From Halobellus clavatus (GTDB taxonomy: Archaea; Halobacteriota; Halobacteria; Halobacteriales; Haloferacaceae): a stretch of DNA of 64,000 nucleotides. The notes beneath the pieces are model-generated. The model worked only from the letters and a program-made list of their open reading frames with translations, did no database searches and had not been told where the DNA came from. Made by a program: the position numbers and the translations under genes. Within the stretch, counting starts at the first letter, position 1, and every line of letters begins with the position of its first letter. The stretch spans positions 310,001-374,000 of the forward strand of contig NZ_FNPB01000001.1 in NCBI RefSeq assembly GCF_900107195.1, written 5' to 3'. Of the stretch, positions 18,258-27,221 are shown piece by piece.

Positions 18258-18311
18258 TCCGTCCCGGTCGTCCCGTTAGCCTTTAGCCGCGCTACGTCGA
18301 ACCACGCGGTA

Positions 18312-19802
18312 ATGACCGCGAAGGCGCTCTCGAAGGGCGATCTCGCCACCGTCATCGGGCTGGAGGTCCACGTCCAACTCGAGACGGACACGAAGATCTT
18401 CTGTGGGTGTTCGACCGAACCGGCCGACGACGAGGACCCGAACAGCCGGACCTGTCCGGTCTGTCTGGGATTACCGGGCGCGTTGCCGGTCCTGAACGAG
18501 GGGGCCGTCGAGGCCGCCGTGAAGGTGGGCAAAGCGCTCGACGCCGACGTGGCCGAGCACACCCGGTTCCACCGGAAGAACTACTACTACCCCGACCTCC
18601 CCAAGAACTTCCAGATCACGCAGTACGACGCCCCGATCTGTGCGGACGGCAGTCTCGAAGTCGCCGTCGAGGGCGAGCGCCGCGAGATCGGCATCGAGCG
18701 CGCACACCTCGAGGAGGACCCCGGCAGCCTCCAGCACAAGGGGGGGAGCATCGACACCGCCGACTACACGCTCGTCGACTACAACCGCGCTGGGACGCCG
18801 CTGATGGAGATCGTCACGAAACCGGACTTCCGCAGCCCGCAAGAGACCCGCGCCTTCCTGGCGAAACTGGAGGAAGTGCTGGAGTACCTGGGCGTCTTCG
18901 ATTCGACGCGCGACGGCTCGCTCCGCGTCGACGCCAACATCTCGCTCGTTCCCGAAGAAGCGGTCGAAGACGACGGTTCGATCGCCGTCGAGTCGCTCGA
19001 AGCGGCCAACCGGACCGAAGTGAAGAATATCTCCAGTCACAAGGGCGCAGAGCAGGCGCTCGCCTACGAGGTGACGCGACAGAAGAACGCGGTCCAGCGC
19101 GGCCGCGCCGTCGAACAGGAGACGCGCCACTGGGACGAGGCGCGAGGGATCACGGTCTCGATGCGCTCTAAAGAGGAAGAGAAGGATTACCGCTACTTCA
19201 GCGAGGCCGACCTGCCGCCGCTGGAAGTGTCCGACTGGAAAGCGAAGATCGACATCCCGGAACTTCCCGACGCCCGTCGAGAGCGCTTCCGCGAGGAGTA
19301 CGGTCTCGACGCCGAGTCGGCGGCGAAACTCACCTCGACGAAGGAGGTCGCGGACTTCTTCGAGGACGTCGCCGAGGCGTTCGACCCCGACCTGGCAGCG
19401 ACGTGGGTCGCCGACAATCTGCTGGGCGAACTGAACTACCGCGATATGGCGATCACCGACGTCGATCACCGCCTCGACGAGTTCACCCGCCTGGTCGAAC
19501 TCGTCGACGCCGGCGAGATCACGACGAAGAACGCCGAGGAAGTCGTGCTCAGGCGGATGCTCGACGACAACACCGACCCCGACGCGGTCATCGAGGCCGA
19601 GGGACTCGGAACGGCCGACGACGACGAGGTCGCCGTCGCCGTCACGGAAGCGATCGAGGAGAACCCCGACGCCGTCGAGGACTACCACGCCGGCGAGGGT
19701 GGCGCGATCAACTTCCTCGTCGGCCAGGTGATGCAGAAGACCGGCGGGAGCGCCGACCCGGGCGACGTGAATCAGTTGCTCCGCGACGAACTCGACGGGT
19801 AG
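18312..19802 (+). CDS. gatB: Asp-tRNA(Asn)/Glu-tRNA(Gln) amidotransferase subunit B
   Basis: A 496-residue GatB. The N-terminal cradle domain shows GLEVHVQLETDTKIFCGCST, the zinc-site cysteines CGC...CPVCLGLPG, and HRKNYYYPDLPKNFQITQYD. The catalytic pocket region reads DYNRAGTPLMEIVTKPD; the C-terminal YqeY-like tail domain is GGAINFLVGQVMQKTGG. With GatA and GatC (not in this window) it converts mischarged Glu-tRNA(Gln) or Asp-tRNA(Asn) to the amide form. A T-run terminator follows within 15 bp. Confidence 0.97.
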   Translation: MTAKALSKGDLATVIGLEVHVQLETDTKIFCGCSTEPADDEDPNSRTCPVCLGLPGALPVLNEGAVEAAVKVGKALDADVAEHTRFHRKNYYYPDLPKNFQITQYDAPICADGSLEVAVEGERREIGIERAHLEEDPGSLQHKGGSIDTADYTLVDYNRAGTPLMEIVTKPDFRSPQETRAFLAKLEEVLEYLGVFDSTRDGSLRVDANISLVPEEAVEDDGSIAVESLEAANRTEVKNISSHKGAEQALAYEVTRQKNAVQRGRAVEQETRHWDEARGITVSMRSKEEEKDYRYFSEADLPPLEVSDWKAKIDIPELPDARRERFREEYGLDAESAAKLTSTKEVADFFEDVAEAFDPDLAATWVADNLLGELNYRDMAITDVDHRLDEFTRLVELVDAGEITTKNAEEVVLRRMLDDNTDPDAVIEAEGLGTADDDEVAVAVTEAIEENPDAVEDYHAGEGGAINFLVGQVMQKTGGSADPGDVNQLLRDELDG

Positions 19803-19810
19803 GCGTTCGG

Positions 19811-19827
19811 CCCGCCGTTTTTTTTTA
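19811..19827 (+). terminator. Poly-T terminator after gatB
   Basis: A GC-rich CGGCCCGCCG is followed at once by nine consecutive T residues, 15 bp after the gatB stop. Archaeal RNA polymerase stops at such T-runs without needing a long hairpin. Confidence 0.75.
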
Positions 19828-19870
19828 TCCGCGCACTGCCACGACGTGGCCCCCTCGCGTTCAGCCTGTT

Positions 19871-19906
19871 CCTACTATATTGGAATCACTACACAATACT
19901 AATAGG
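19871..19906. promoter_or_regulatory. Imperfect inverted repeat overlapping the TATA region of the sulfur operon
   Basis: The left arm CCTACTATATTG (19871-19882) and right arm CAATACTAATAGG (19894-19906) are inverted repeats with one mismatch and one inserted base, 11 bp apart. The right arm contains the only TATA-like sequence (ACTAATAG), about 27 bp before ATG 19929. A dimeric repressor bound here would block TFB/TBP, so this is a candidate operator for the TusA-SQR-DUF1641 operon. Confidence 0.4.
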
Positions 19907-19928
19907 TGGCGCGCGAATAGTCACGTGT

Positions 19929-20171
19929 ATGAGCGACACTGCACTCGAAGCTGACGAGACAGTCGACGCACGAGGCGCGACCTGTCCCGGTCCGCTGATG
20001 GACCTCATCGGCGCCGTCCGCGGAGCGGAGACAGGGACCGTGATCCGGCTGTTGAGCGACAACGACCAGTCGCTCACCGACGTCCCGGCCTGGGCGGACG
20101 AGTCCGGAAACGACGTGCTCACGACCGAAGAGACCGACGACTACTACGAGATCTACGTGGAGACGGCGTGA
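19929..20171 (+). CDS. TusA-family sulfurtransferase
   Basis: An 80-residue two-layer alpha/beta protein with the TusA signature ATCPGPLMDL: reactive Cys19 in the CPxP motif. TusA proteins carry persulfide sulfur between donors and acceptors, for tRNA thiolation or sulfur oxidation. Here it is followed, 6 bp on, by an SQR-like flavoprotein, which favours a role in sulfide/persulfide handling over tRNA thiolation (inference from context). A TATA-like element 27 bp upstream suggests a leaderless start. Confidence 0.9.
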   Translation: MSDTALEADETVDARGATCPGPLMDLIGAVRGAETGTVIRLLSDNDQSLTDVPAWADESGNDVLTTEETDDYYEIYVETA

Positions 20172-20177
20172 TGCACG

Positions 20178-21320
20178 ATGACTGAACACATCGCCATCGT
20201 CGGGGGCGGGACCGGCGGGACCGTACTCGCCAACGACCTCGCCGACCGCCTCGGCACCGAGCTCGACGCGGGTGACGTGCGCGTCACCCTCATCAACGAC
20301 GATCCGGATCACGTCTACAAACCGGTGTGGCTGTACGTCCCGTTTGGACAGCGCGAGCTCGCCGACGGACGGCGGCCCCTCGCGGAGTTGGTCGACGACG
20401 CCGTCGACCTCCGGATCGACCGCGTGACCGATATCGACACCGACGCACAGGAACTCCAGTACCGCGAGGGCGAGAGCGAGGCCTACGACCACCTCGTCCT
20501 CGCGACGGGATCGACGCTCGCGCCCGATGAGATCCCCGGGCTCAACGACGCTGGTCACGACTACTACAGCGAGTCGGGCGCGACGGCGCTCCGGGAGGAA
20601 CTGCTCTCGTTCACCGAGGGGCGGATCGTCCTGAGCGTCATCGGGACGCCGCATATGTGCCCGGCCGCGCCGCTGGAGTTCGTGTTTATGCTCGACGACT
20701 GGTTCCGCGAGCGGGGCCTCCGCGAGGACGTCGACATCACGTACACCTACCCGATCCAGCGGGTCCACGGCAACCCGCACATCGCGGAGTGGGCGCGGCC
20801 GCTGATGGACGAGCGCGGCATCGAGGTGGAGACGTTCTTCAACGCCGACGCGGTCGATCCCGACGCACAGACCCTCTCGTCGATGGAGGGGACCGACCTC
20901 GAGTACGACCTCCTCGTGTCGATCCCGCCGCACCGCGGCGTCGATCTGATCGCGGAGGCCGGCCTCGGCGACAAGGGATGGGTCGACGTCGACAGGCACA
21001 CGCTCGAAGCCACGGGCGCACAGAACGTCTACGCGCTCGGCGACACCGCCGACACGGGCGTCCCCAACGCGGGGAGCGTCGCGCACTACCAGGCCGGCGT
21101 CGTCGGCCAGCGACTCGCCAGCGAGGTCCACGGTCGCCCCGCGACGGCGACGTACGACGGCAAGACGCTCTGCTTCATCGAGACGGGGATGGACAGCGCC
21201 TCGTTCGTGGAGTTCGACTACGAGAACCCGCCGTCGCCGGCCCCGCCGTCCCAGAAACTCCACTGGTCGAAACTCGGCTACAACGAAGCCTACTGGCTCA
21301 CCGCACGGGGGTTGTTGTAG
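20178..21320 (+). CDS. Sulfide:quinone oxidoreductase-like FAD protein
   Basis: A 380-residue flavoprotein of the SQR/NDH-2 group. The FAD Rossmann loop is IVGGGTGGTVLAND (residues 7-20); VLATGST (108-114) and NVYALGDTAD are the second and third FAD/NAD contacts. Cys162 (PHMCPAAPLE) matches one redox cysteine of SQR and Cys332 (TLCFIETG) another; canonical bacterial SQR has a third, which I do not see. It probably oxidises sulfide to persulfide, passing electrons to menaquinone. The neighbours TusA and DUF1641 are on the same strand with 6-bp and 0-bp gaps. Confidence 0.85.
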   Translation: MTEHIAIVGGGTGGTVLANDLADRLGTELDAGDVRVTLINDDPDHVYKPVWLYVPFGQRELADGRRPLAELVDDAVDLRIDRVTDIDTDAQELQYREGESEAYDHLVLATGSTLAPDEIPGLNDAGHDYYSESGATALREELLSFTEGRIVLSVIGTPHMCPAAPLEFVFMLDDWFRERGLREDVDITYTYPIQRVHGNPHIAEWARPLMDERGIEVETFFNADAVDPDAQTLSSMEGTDLEYDLLVSIPPHRGVDLIAEAGLGDKGWVDVDRHTLEATGAQNVYALGDTADTGVPNAGSVAHYQAGVVGQRLASEVHGRPATATYDGKTLCFIETGMDSASFVEFDYENPPSPAPPSQKLHWSKLGYNEAYWLTARGLL

Positions 21321-21980
21321 ATGGCGGACGCCGAATCCGACGACACCGGCGGGGCCGCCCTCGGACTCGACCACGACGACCTCGAAGCCGCAATCGAGGA
21401 GAATCCCGAGGCGGTCGCCGCGTTCGTCCGCCGACTCGACGCGGTCAACGAACTGCTGGACGTCCTCGCGCTCGGCGAGAGCGCGCTCTCCGACGAGATG
21501 GCGCGCGAACTCGCCTCGACGGGGGCGACGCTGGCGGAGTCGGCCGACGGCCTCGCGACCGACGAGACCGTCGCCCTGGCCGAGACCGTGGGGAAGAACG
21601 GCGAGGAACTCGGCGACGCGCTGGAGACGGTGCTCGAACTGCAACGGGGCGGGACGCTCGACGACCTGGCCGAACTCGCGTCCGTCCTCTCGCTGCTGTC
21701 GAGCGCCCTCGACGACGAGATGGTCCGCTCGCTGGCCGGGACGGGATCGGCCCTCGGTGAGGTCGCGCAGACGGCGAGCGACGACGACGTGCGGAACGGA
21801 CTCGAAACCGTGCTGGGCAGCGTCGCGGCGGCCGAGCGACAGCCGACAGACCAGGTCGGCGCGGTCGGCCTCCTGAAGGCGACGCGCGATCCCGACGTGC
21901 AGCACGGGCTGGGCTACGTCCTCGCGCTGGCCGGAGCCATCGGCCGGGCGCAGTCCGACGACGCGTCCGGATCGCGGTGA
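21321..21980 (+). CDS. DUF1641 domain-containing protein
   Basis: A 219-residue, almost wholly helical, acidic protein containing repeated Leu/Ala heptads (AVNELLDVLALGESALSDEM, GGTLDDLAELASVLSLLSSALDD) and ending in the DUF1641 block VGAVGLLKATRDPDVQHGLGYVLALAGAIG. DUF1641 proteins occur next to SQR-like flavoproteins and formate-dehydrogenase accessory genes in bacteria and archaea; the molecular role is unknown, though a membrane anchor or scaffold for the flavoprotein has been suggested by context. It begins directly after the SQR stop codon. Confidence 0.85.
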   Translation: MADAESDDTGGAALGLDHDDLEAAIEENPEAVAAFVRRLDAVNELLDVLALGESALSDEMARELASTGATLAESADGLATDETVALAETVGKNGEELGDALETVLELQRGGTLDDLAELASVLSLLSSALDDEMVRSLAGTGSALGEVAQTASDDDVRNGLETVLGSVAAAERQPTDQVGAVGLLKATRDPDVQHGLGYVLALAGAIGRAQSDDASGSR

Positions 21981-22088
21981 GCGGTTCGCGCACGTGACGG
22001 CCGTTTCGTGCGCACGAGCACGCTGTCCTGCGGTTTTCTCGTTCGCGCCGCGAAAGGTTTAGGCCTACCCCTCGCATATCGCTGCCCA

Positions 22089-24611
22089 ATGAGCCAGGGG
22101 CCGGAACTGATCATCACCGAGAAGGACAACGCCGCTCGGCGGATCGCCGACATCTTGAGCGGCGGGTCCGCCGAGGCCGACCGTCAGAACGGCGTGAACG
22201 TCTACAAGTGGGGCGGCAAGCGCTGTATCGGCCTCTCGGGCCACGTCGTCGGTGTCGACTTCCCGCCGGAGTACAACGACTGGCGCGACGTCGAGCCAGT
22301 CGAACTGATCGAGGCACCGATCGACAAGCACCCGACCCAGGAGAACATCGTCTCGACGCTCCGACTGCTCGCCCGGAAGGCGGGGCGCGTCGTCATCGCG
22401 ACGGACTACGACCGCGAGGGCGAACTCATCGGCAAAGAGGCCTACGAACTGGTCAGAGAAGTCAACGAGGCGGTTCCCGTCGATCGGGTCCGCTTCTCGT
22501 CGATCACCGAGAACGAGGTCACAGACGCGTTCGCCAACCCCGACGAACTCGATTTCGACCTCGCGGCCGCCGGTGAAGCGCGCCAGATCGTCGACCTCGT
22601 GTGGGGGGCGGCGCTGACGCGGTTTCTCTCCCTGTCGGCCCGCCAACTGGGCGACGACTTCATCTCGGTCGGGCGGGTCCAGGGCCCGACGCTGAAGCTC
22701 ATCGTCGACCGAGAGCGCGAGATCGAAGCGTTCGATCCCGAGGCGTACTGGGAACTGTTCGCCGACCTCGAAAAGCACGACGGCGACGCCGAGGGCTCGT
22801 TCGAGGCGCAGTACTTCTACCTCGACGACGACGGCAACGAAGCCGAGCGCGTCTGGGACGAAGACGCCGCCGAGACCGCCTTCGAGGCGCTGGCGGCGTC
22901 GTCGTCGGCGACCGTCGATGCCGTCCGCCGTCGGACCCGGACCGACGACCCACCCGCGCCGTTCAATACGACCCAGTTCATCCGTGCGGCGGGTTCGCTC
23001 GGCTACTCCGCGCAGCGGGCGATGAGCATCGCCGAGGACCTCTACACCGCCGGCTACCTCACGTATCCCCGAACCGACAACACCGTCTACCCGGACGACC
23101 TCGACCCCCGGGAACTGCTGGACTCGTTCACCGGGACCCGCACGTTCGGCGACGACGCACAGTCACTCCTCGATCAGGAGTCGATCGAACCCACGGCGGG
23201 CGACGAGGAGACCACCGACCACCCGCCGATTCACCCCACTGGGGAACTGCCGAGCCGCGCTGACCTCACCGAAGACGAGTGGGAGGTCTACGAACTCGTC
23301 GTGCGGCGCTTCTTCGCGACGGTGGCCGAACCGGCAACGTGGGAGCACCTGCGCGTGGTCGCGATCGTCGCGGACGACCGCTCGCTGAAGGCGAACGGCA
23401 AGCGCCTGCTGGAACCGGGCTATCACGCGGTCTACCCGTACTCAAACGCCAGCGAGTCGTTCGTGCCGGACGTCGTCGAGGGCGAAGAACTCGCCGTCAC
23501 CGACACCAGTTTCGAGGCGAAGGAGACCCAGCCGCCGCGGCGCTACGGCCAGTCGCGGCTCATCGAGACGATGGAGGAGATGGGCATCGGCACCAAGGCA
23601 ACCCGCCACGACGTCATTCAGAAGCTCTACGACCGCGGGTACATCGAGAGCGATCCGCCGCGGCCGACCCGACTGGCCCGCGCCGTCGTCGAGGCGTCCG
23701 AGGAGTTCGCCGATCGGATCGTGAGCGAGGAGATGACCGCGCAACTGGAAGCAGATATGCAGGCCATCTCCCGCGGCGAGTCCTCTCTGGCGGAAGTCAC
23801 CGAAGAGTCCCGCGAGATCCTGGAGTCGGTCTTCGAGGGGCTGATGGAGTCCGGCGACGAGGTCGGCGAACACCTCCAGAAGTCGCTGAAGGCCGACAAG
23901 ACGGTCGGAGAGTGCCCCGACTGCGGCGGCGACCTGGTGATCAGAAAGAGCCGGCAGGGGTCGTACTTCATCGGCTGTGACTCCTACCCCGACTGCGAGC
24001 ACACGCTCCCGCTGCCGTCGACCGGCAAGCCCCTGCTCTTAGAGGAGACCTGCGAGGAGCACGGCCTCCACCACATCAAGATGCTGGCAGGGCGCAAGAC
24101 CTTCGTGCACGGCTGTCCGCTCTGCAAGGCCGAGGCGGCCGACGAGCAGGAGGACGAGGTGATCGGCCCGTGTCCGGACTGCCACGAGGAGCACGGGGGC
24201 GAACTCGCGATCAAGCGCCTCCGGTCGGGATCCCGGCTGGTCGGCTGTACGCGGTATCCCGACTGCGACTACTCGCTGCCGCTGCCCCGCCGCGGCGACA
24301 TCGAGGTGACAGACGAGACCTGTGAGGATCACGACCTCCCGGAGGTCCGGATCACCTACGAGGACGGCGACGAGCCCTGGGACCTCGGCTGTCCCATCTG
24401 CAACTACCGCGAGTACCAGGCTGAGCAGAGCGAGAGCGGTACCGACCTCGAGAGCGTCAGCGGCATCGGTGCGAAGACGGCGGAGAAACTGAAAGACGCC
24501 GGCGTCGAAGACGTCGACTCACTGAAATCCGCCGAACCCGACTCGCTGGCCGAGCAGGTCGACGGTGTTGGCCCCGACACCGTGCGGAAGTGGCAGACCG
24601 AGGCCGACTGA
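22089..24611 (+). CDS. topA: DNA topoisomerase I (type IA)
   Basis: An 840-residue enzyme. The Toprim metal site is DYDREGE (106-112); the catalytic tyrosine is Tyr326 in TYPRTDN. Two C-terminal zinc ribbons are seen (CPDCGGDLVIRKS...CDSYPDC and CPDCHEEHGGELAIK...CTRYPDC), with further Cys pairs between and after, then a helix-hairpin-helix module (SGIGAKTAEKLKDAGVEDVD) at the end. It relaxes negative supercoils via a 5'-phosphotyrosine. ATG 22089 is chosen because the core domain (GPELIITEKDNAARRIAD) begins four residues later and an AAGGTTTAGG TATA-like stretch lies about 28 bp upstream. Confidence 0.96.
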   Translation: MSQGPELIITEKDNAARRIADILSGGSAEADRQNGVNVYKWGGKRCIGLSGHVVGVDFPPEYNDWRDVEPVELIEAPIDKHPTQENIVSTLRLLARKAGRVVIATDYDREGELIGKEAYELVREVNEAVPVDRVRFSSITENEVTDAFANPDELDFDLAAAGEARQIVDLVWGAALTRFLSLSARQLGDDFISVGRVQGPTLKLIVDREREIEAFDPEAYWELFADLEKHDGDAEGSFEAQYFYLDDDGNEAERVWDEDAAETAFEALAASSSATVDAVRRRTRTDDPPAPFNTTQFIRAAGSLGYSAQRAMSIAEDLYTAGYLTYPRTDNTVYPDDLDPRELLDSFTGTRTFGDDAQSLLDQESIEPTAGDEETTDHPPIHPTGELPSRADLTEDEWEVYELVVRRFFATVAEPATWEHLRVVAIVADDRSLKANGKRLLEPGYHAVYPYSNASESFVPDVVEGEELAVTDTSFEAKETQPPRRYGQSRLIETMEEMGIGTKATRHDVIQKLYDRGYIESDPPRPTRLARAVVEASEEFADRIVSEEMTAQLEADMQAISRGESSLAEVTEESREILESVFEGLMESGDEVGEHLQKSLKADKTVGECPDCGGDLVIRKSRQGSYFIGCDSYPDCEHTLPLPSTGKPLLLEETCEEHGLHHIKMLAGRKTFVHGCPLCKAEAADEQEDEVIGPCPDCHEEHGGELAIKRLRSGSRLVGCTRYPDCDYSLPLPRRGDIEVTDETCEDHDLPEVRITYEDGDEPWDLGCPICNYREYQAEQSESGTDLESVSGIGAKTAEKLKDAGVEDVDSLKSAEPDSLAEQVDGVGPDTVRKWQTEAD

Positions 24612-24654
24612 CGCGCGTCGAATCGACGAGCGCACGTGGAAAGGGGGACCGGCC

Positions 24655-25698
24655 TCAGTCGGCGCGGGGAATCCTGACGACGAATACGCTTCCCCTGGGC
24701 TCGTTGTCTTCGATGGCGACCGTGCCGTCGTACTGATCGACGAGTCGCTGCACGAGGTGCAACCCGAGTCCCTCGCCCCCGCTCTTGATCCCCTTTTTGC
24801 CACGCTGGAAGATCAGTTCCTGTTCGTCTTCGGGGATTCCGGGACCGTTGTCCGCGATTCGAACAACCGCGTCGTCGCCGTCGAGTTCACAACTGACCGT
24901 CACGACCGGGTCGTCTGTGTCGTTGTGCTGGACGCCGTTGTTCAGGATGTTTTTGAACACCGACCCCAGCATCTCGTTCGCCCGGACGTCGGCGTCGGGG
25001 ATCGATCCCTCCACGACGAACCTCGCCTCCGGGAAGGCGTCTCGCCGGGTCTCGAGCTCGGTTTCGAGCAGTTCTCGGAGGGAGACGGGGACGACGTCCA
25101 CCGCTCTTCCTCCCGCAATCGCTTCGGCGTAGTCCCGGGCGATCTCGGTGAGTTCGACGATGTGCTCGCCGGAGCGGGAGATCTTCTGGAGTTGTTCGCG
25201 ACCGTCGTCGTCGACGTGAGATTCGAGCAGTTCGGCCCAGCCGAGGACGATGCTGATGTCGTTGCGGATGTCGTGTCGGATGATCCGGTTCAGGACTTCG
25301 AGTTCCTGCTCGCGGGTCTTGAGTTCGGTGACGTCAACCGAGATGCCGACGACGTCGTACCCGCCGTCCTCGCGCTGGATCGGAAACTGTCGATTCTGTG
25401 TCCACCGGACAGTCCCGTCGGGGCGGACGACCCGACTCTCGTACGTCGTCTCGATGGGCCCCTCGTCGGTCTGTTCGACGAGCGACCGGACGCGCTCGCG
25501 GTCCTCCGGGTGGATCGTCTCGTAGAGTCGCGAGACGTCGGATTTGACTTCTTCTGCGGGGATCCCCCAGATGTCTTCGAACCCGTCGCTGATGTACTCG
25601 AACGTCTCGGGCCCGGAAGCGATCCAGATCGCGACGCCGTCAAGATTATCTATCAGGGTCCGAAAGTCGGAGCGCTCGCTGAGCGAGGGTTCTGGCAC
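24655..25698 (-). CDS. PAS-domain sensor histidine kinase
   Basis: A 347-residue soluble kinase: PAS (residues ~10-125, with the PAC end TVRWTQNRQFPIQREDGGYD), dimerisation helix with phospho-acceptor His142 (IIRHDIRNDISIVLGWAELL) and HATPase_c (N-box NILNNGVQHN, G1 ADNGPGIP, G2 GGEGLGLHLV). No membrane segment, so it senses a cytosolic signal. The start is GTG 25698, 29 bp downstream of a TTTATCGA TATA-like element, which would be leaderless; the frame stays open to 25824 but that part is basic and lacks domain homology. No adjacent response regulator. Confidence 0.88.
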   Translation of the reverse strand: MPEPSLSERSDFRTLIDNLDGVAIWIASGPETFEYISDGFEDIWGIPAEEVKSDVSRLYETIHPEDRERVRSLVEQTDEGPIETTYESRVVRPDGTVRWTQNRQFPIQREDGGYDVVGISVDVTELKTREQELEVLNRIIRHDIRNDISIVLGWAELLESHVDDDGREQLQKISRSGEHIVELTEIARDYAEAIAGGRAVDVVPVSLRELLETELETRRDAFPEARFVVEGSIPDADVRANEMLGSVFKNILNNGVQHNDTDDPVVTVSCELDGDDAVVRIADNGPGIPEDEQELIFQRGKKGIKSGGEGLGLHLVQRLVDQYDGTVAIEDNEPRGSVFVVRIPRAD

Positions 25699-25898
25699 GT
25701 TTCCCCTTGCAGTAGTCGATCGATAAAACTTCGGTGGCAGTGCCCCAGAGGACACACGAATCAGGGTGCCGGTACGCCGTCCGTACGAAGCCCCCGGGTC
25801 GCGGCTGCCGCTTTTGAAACGCACTTCCGTCCGGAAGGCGATGCAACGCGTATGTGGATACCGTGGCGATCGACGGAAACTGTCGCCAGTGACACACG

Positions 25899-27215
25899 GT
25901 GCGGGAGTGGGTCGAGCGAATGATCCGTGACACCGACAGCCGTGTTATCGCGCTCGGGCTCGCCCGGATGGCTGATGCGCTCGGCAACTCCTTTCTCATC
26001 ATCGTCCTCCCGCTGTACATCGCCAGCGGACAGGTGTCGATCGACGCCCTCGTCGGCGGGGAGGTCCTCGGATTCGTCGTCGGCCAGGAGTTCCTGATCG
26101 GCCTCGTCCTCTCGCTGTTCGGGTTTCTCAACAGTTTCGGACAACCGTTCACCGGCCGGCTCTCGGACCGACTGGGTCGGCGCAAGGCGTTCGTCCTCTT
26201 CGGCCTAGTGCTGTTCGCGATCGGAAGCGTCGCGTACCCCTTCCTGAGCGACTACTGGTCGATCGTCGTCGCCCGGGGGTTCCAGGGCATTGGGGCCGCG
26301 TTCAGCGTCCCGGCGACGGTGGCGCTCGTCAACGACTACGCGCGCTCGGACAGCGAGCGCGGCGGCAACTTCGGCGTGTTCAACACCTTCCGGCTGATCG
26401 GCTTCGGCTTCGGGCCGATCGTCGCCGGGATCGTCATCCGATTCGGGCCGTATGCCACCCCGCTCGGCACGCTCTCGGGCTTCAACGCCGCGTTCGGCAT
26501 CGCCGTACTCGGCGCGCTCGTGAGCTTCGCGCTCGTCTACGCGCTGGTGAACGATCCCCCGGCGATCGACGCCGAAGCGGGCGACGATCTCTCGGTCCGG
26601 ATCCTCGGAGGCGCAGGCCCGGGCGCACTCGATTCAGTGTTCGTCCTCGGGCTCGGGACGTTCTTTATGGCGACGACGATCGCGCTGTTCGCGCCGCTGG
26701 AGGCCCCCATCCGCGCCCGCCTGGGCGAGGGGACGTTCCTGTTCAGCGTCCAGTTCGCTGCGGTCGTCATCGCGAACGTCCTGTTGCAGATCCCGATCGG
26801 AAACGCCAGCGACACCTACGGCCGCCGCCCGTTCCTCCTGGCGGGGTTCGTCATCCTGATCCCGTCGGTGCTCGCACAGGGGTACGTCTCGACGCCGTTC
26901 ACGATGCTGGCGGCGCGGTTGCTCCAGGGCGTCGCGGTCGCGCTCGTGTTCGCTCCCTCGCTGGCGCTCGCGGGCGATCTCGCGCGCAAGGGGCGATCGG
27001 GGACCACACTCTCTATCTTGACGATGGCGTTCGGCCTCGGCGTCGCGGTCGGGCCGCTCGCGGCCGGCTTCCTGTACAACGTCGGCAGTCTGGCGACGCC
27101 GTTCACCGTCGGAGCGGCCGCGGCAGTCGTCGCGCTGTTGCTCGTGTACACGCAGGTCCGCGAGTCACTGTCGGACGAGCCGGGCGGTCCCGCGATGCCG
27201 ACGGCCGAAGACTGA
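25899..27215 (+). CDS. Major facilitator superfamily transporter
   Basis: A 438-residue twelve-helix MFS protein. The loop 2-3 signature is GRLSDRLGRRKAFVLFGL; the loop 8-9 counterpart is GNASDTYGRRPFLLAGF. The N-terminal half contains GFQGIGAAFSVPATVALVND, resembling drug-efflux motif C regions, so a drug:H+ antiporter-like exporter is likely, substrate unknown. GTG 25899 is used here; ATG 25920 (MIRDTDSRVIALGL) is an alternative and has a GGGAG stretch about 10 bp upstream. Convergent with the gene at 27222. Confidence 0.85.
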   Translation: MREWVERMIRDTDSRVIALGLARMADALGNSFLIIVLPLYIASGQVSIDALVGGEVLGFVVGQEFLIGLVLSLFGFLNSFGQPFTGRLSDRLGRRKAFVLFGLVLFAIGSVAYPFLSDYWSIVVARGFQGIGAAFSVPATVALVNDYARSDSERGGNFGVFNTFRLIGFGFGPIVAGIVIRFGPYATPLGTLSGFNAAFGIAVLGALVSFALVYALVNDPPAIDAEAGDDLSVRILGGAGPGALDSVFVLGLGTFFMATTIALFAPLEAPIRARLGEGTFLFSVQFAAVVIANVLLQIPIGNASDTYGRRPFLLAGFVILIPSVLAQGYVSTPFTMLAARLLQGVAVALVFAPSLALAGDLARKGRSGTTLSILTMAFGLGVAVGPLAAGFLYNVGSLATPFTVGAAAAVVALLLVYTQVRESLSDEPGGPAMPTAED

Positions 27216-27221
27216 CCGCGA

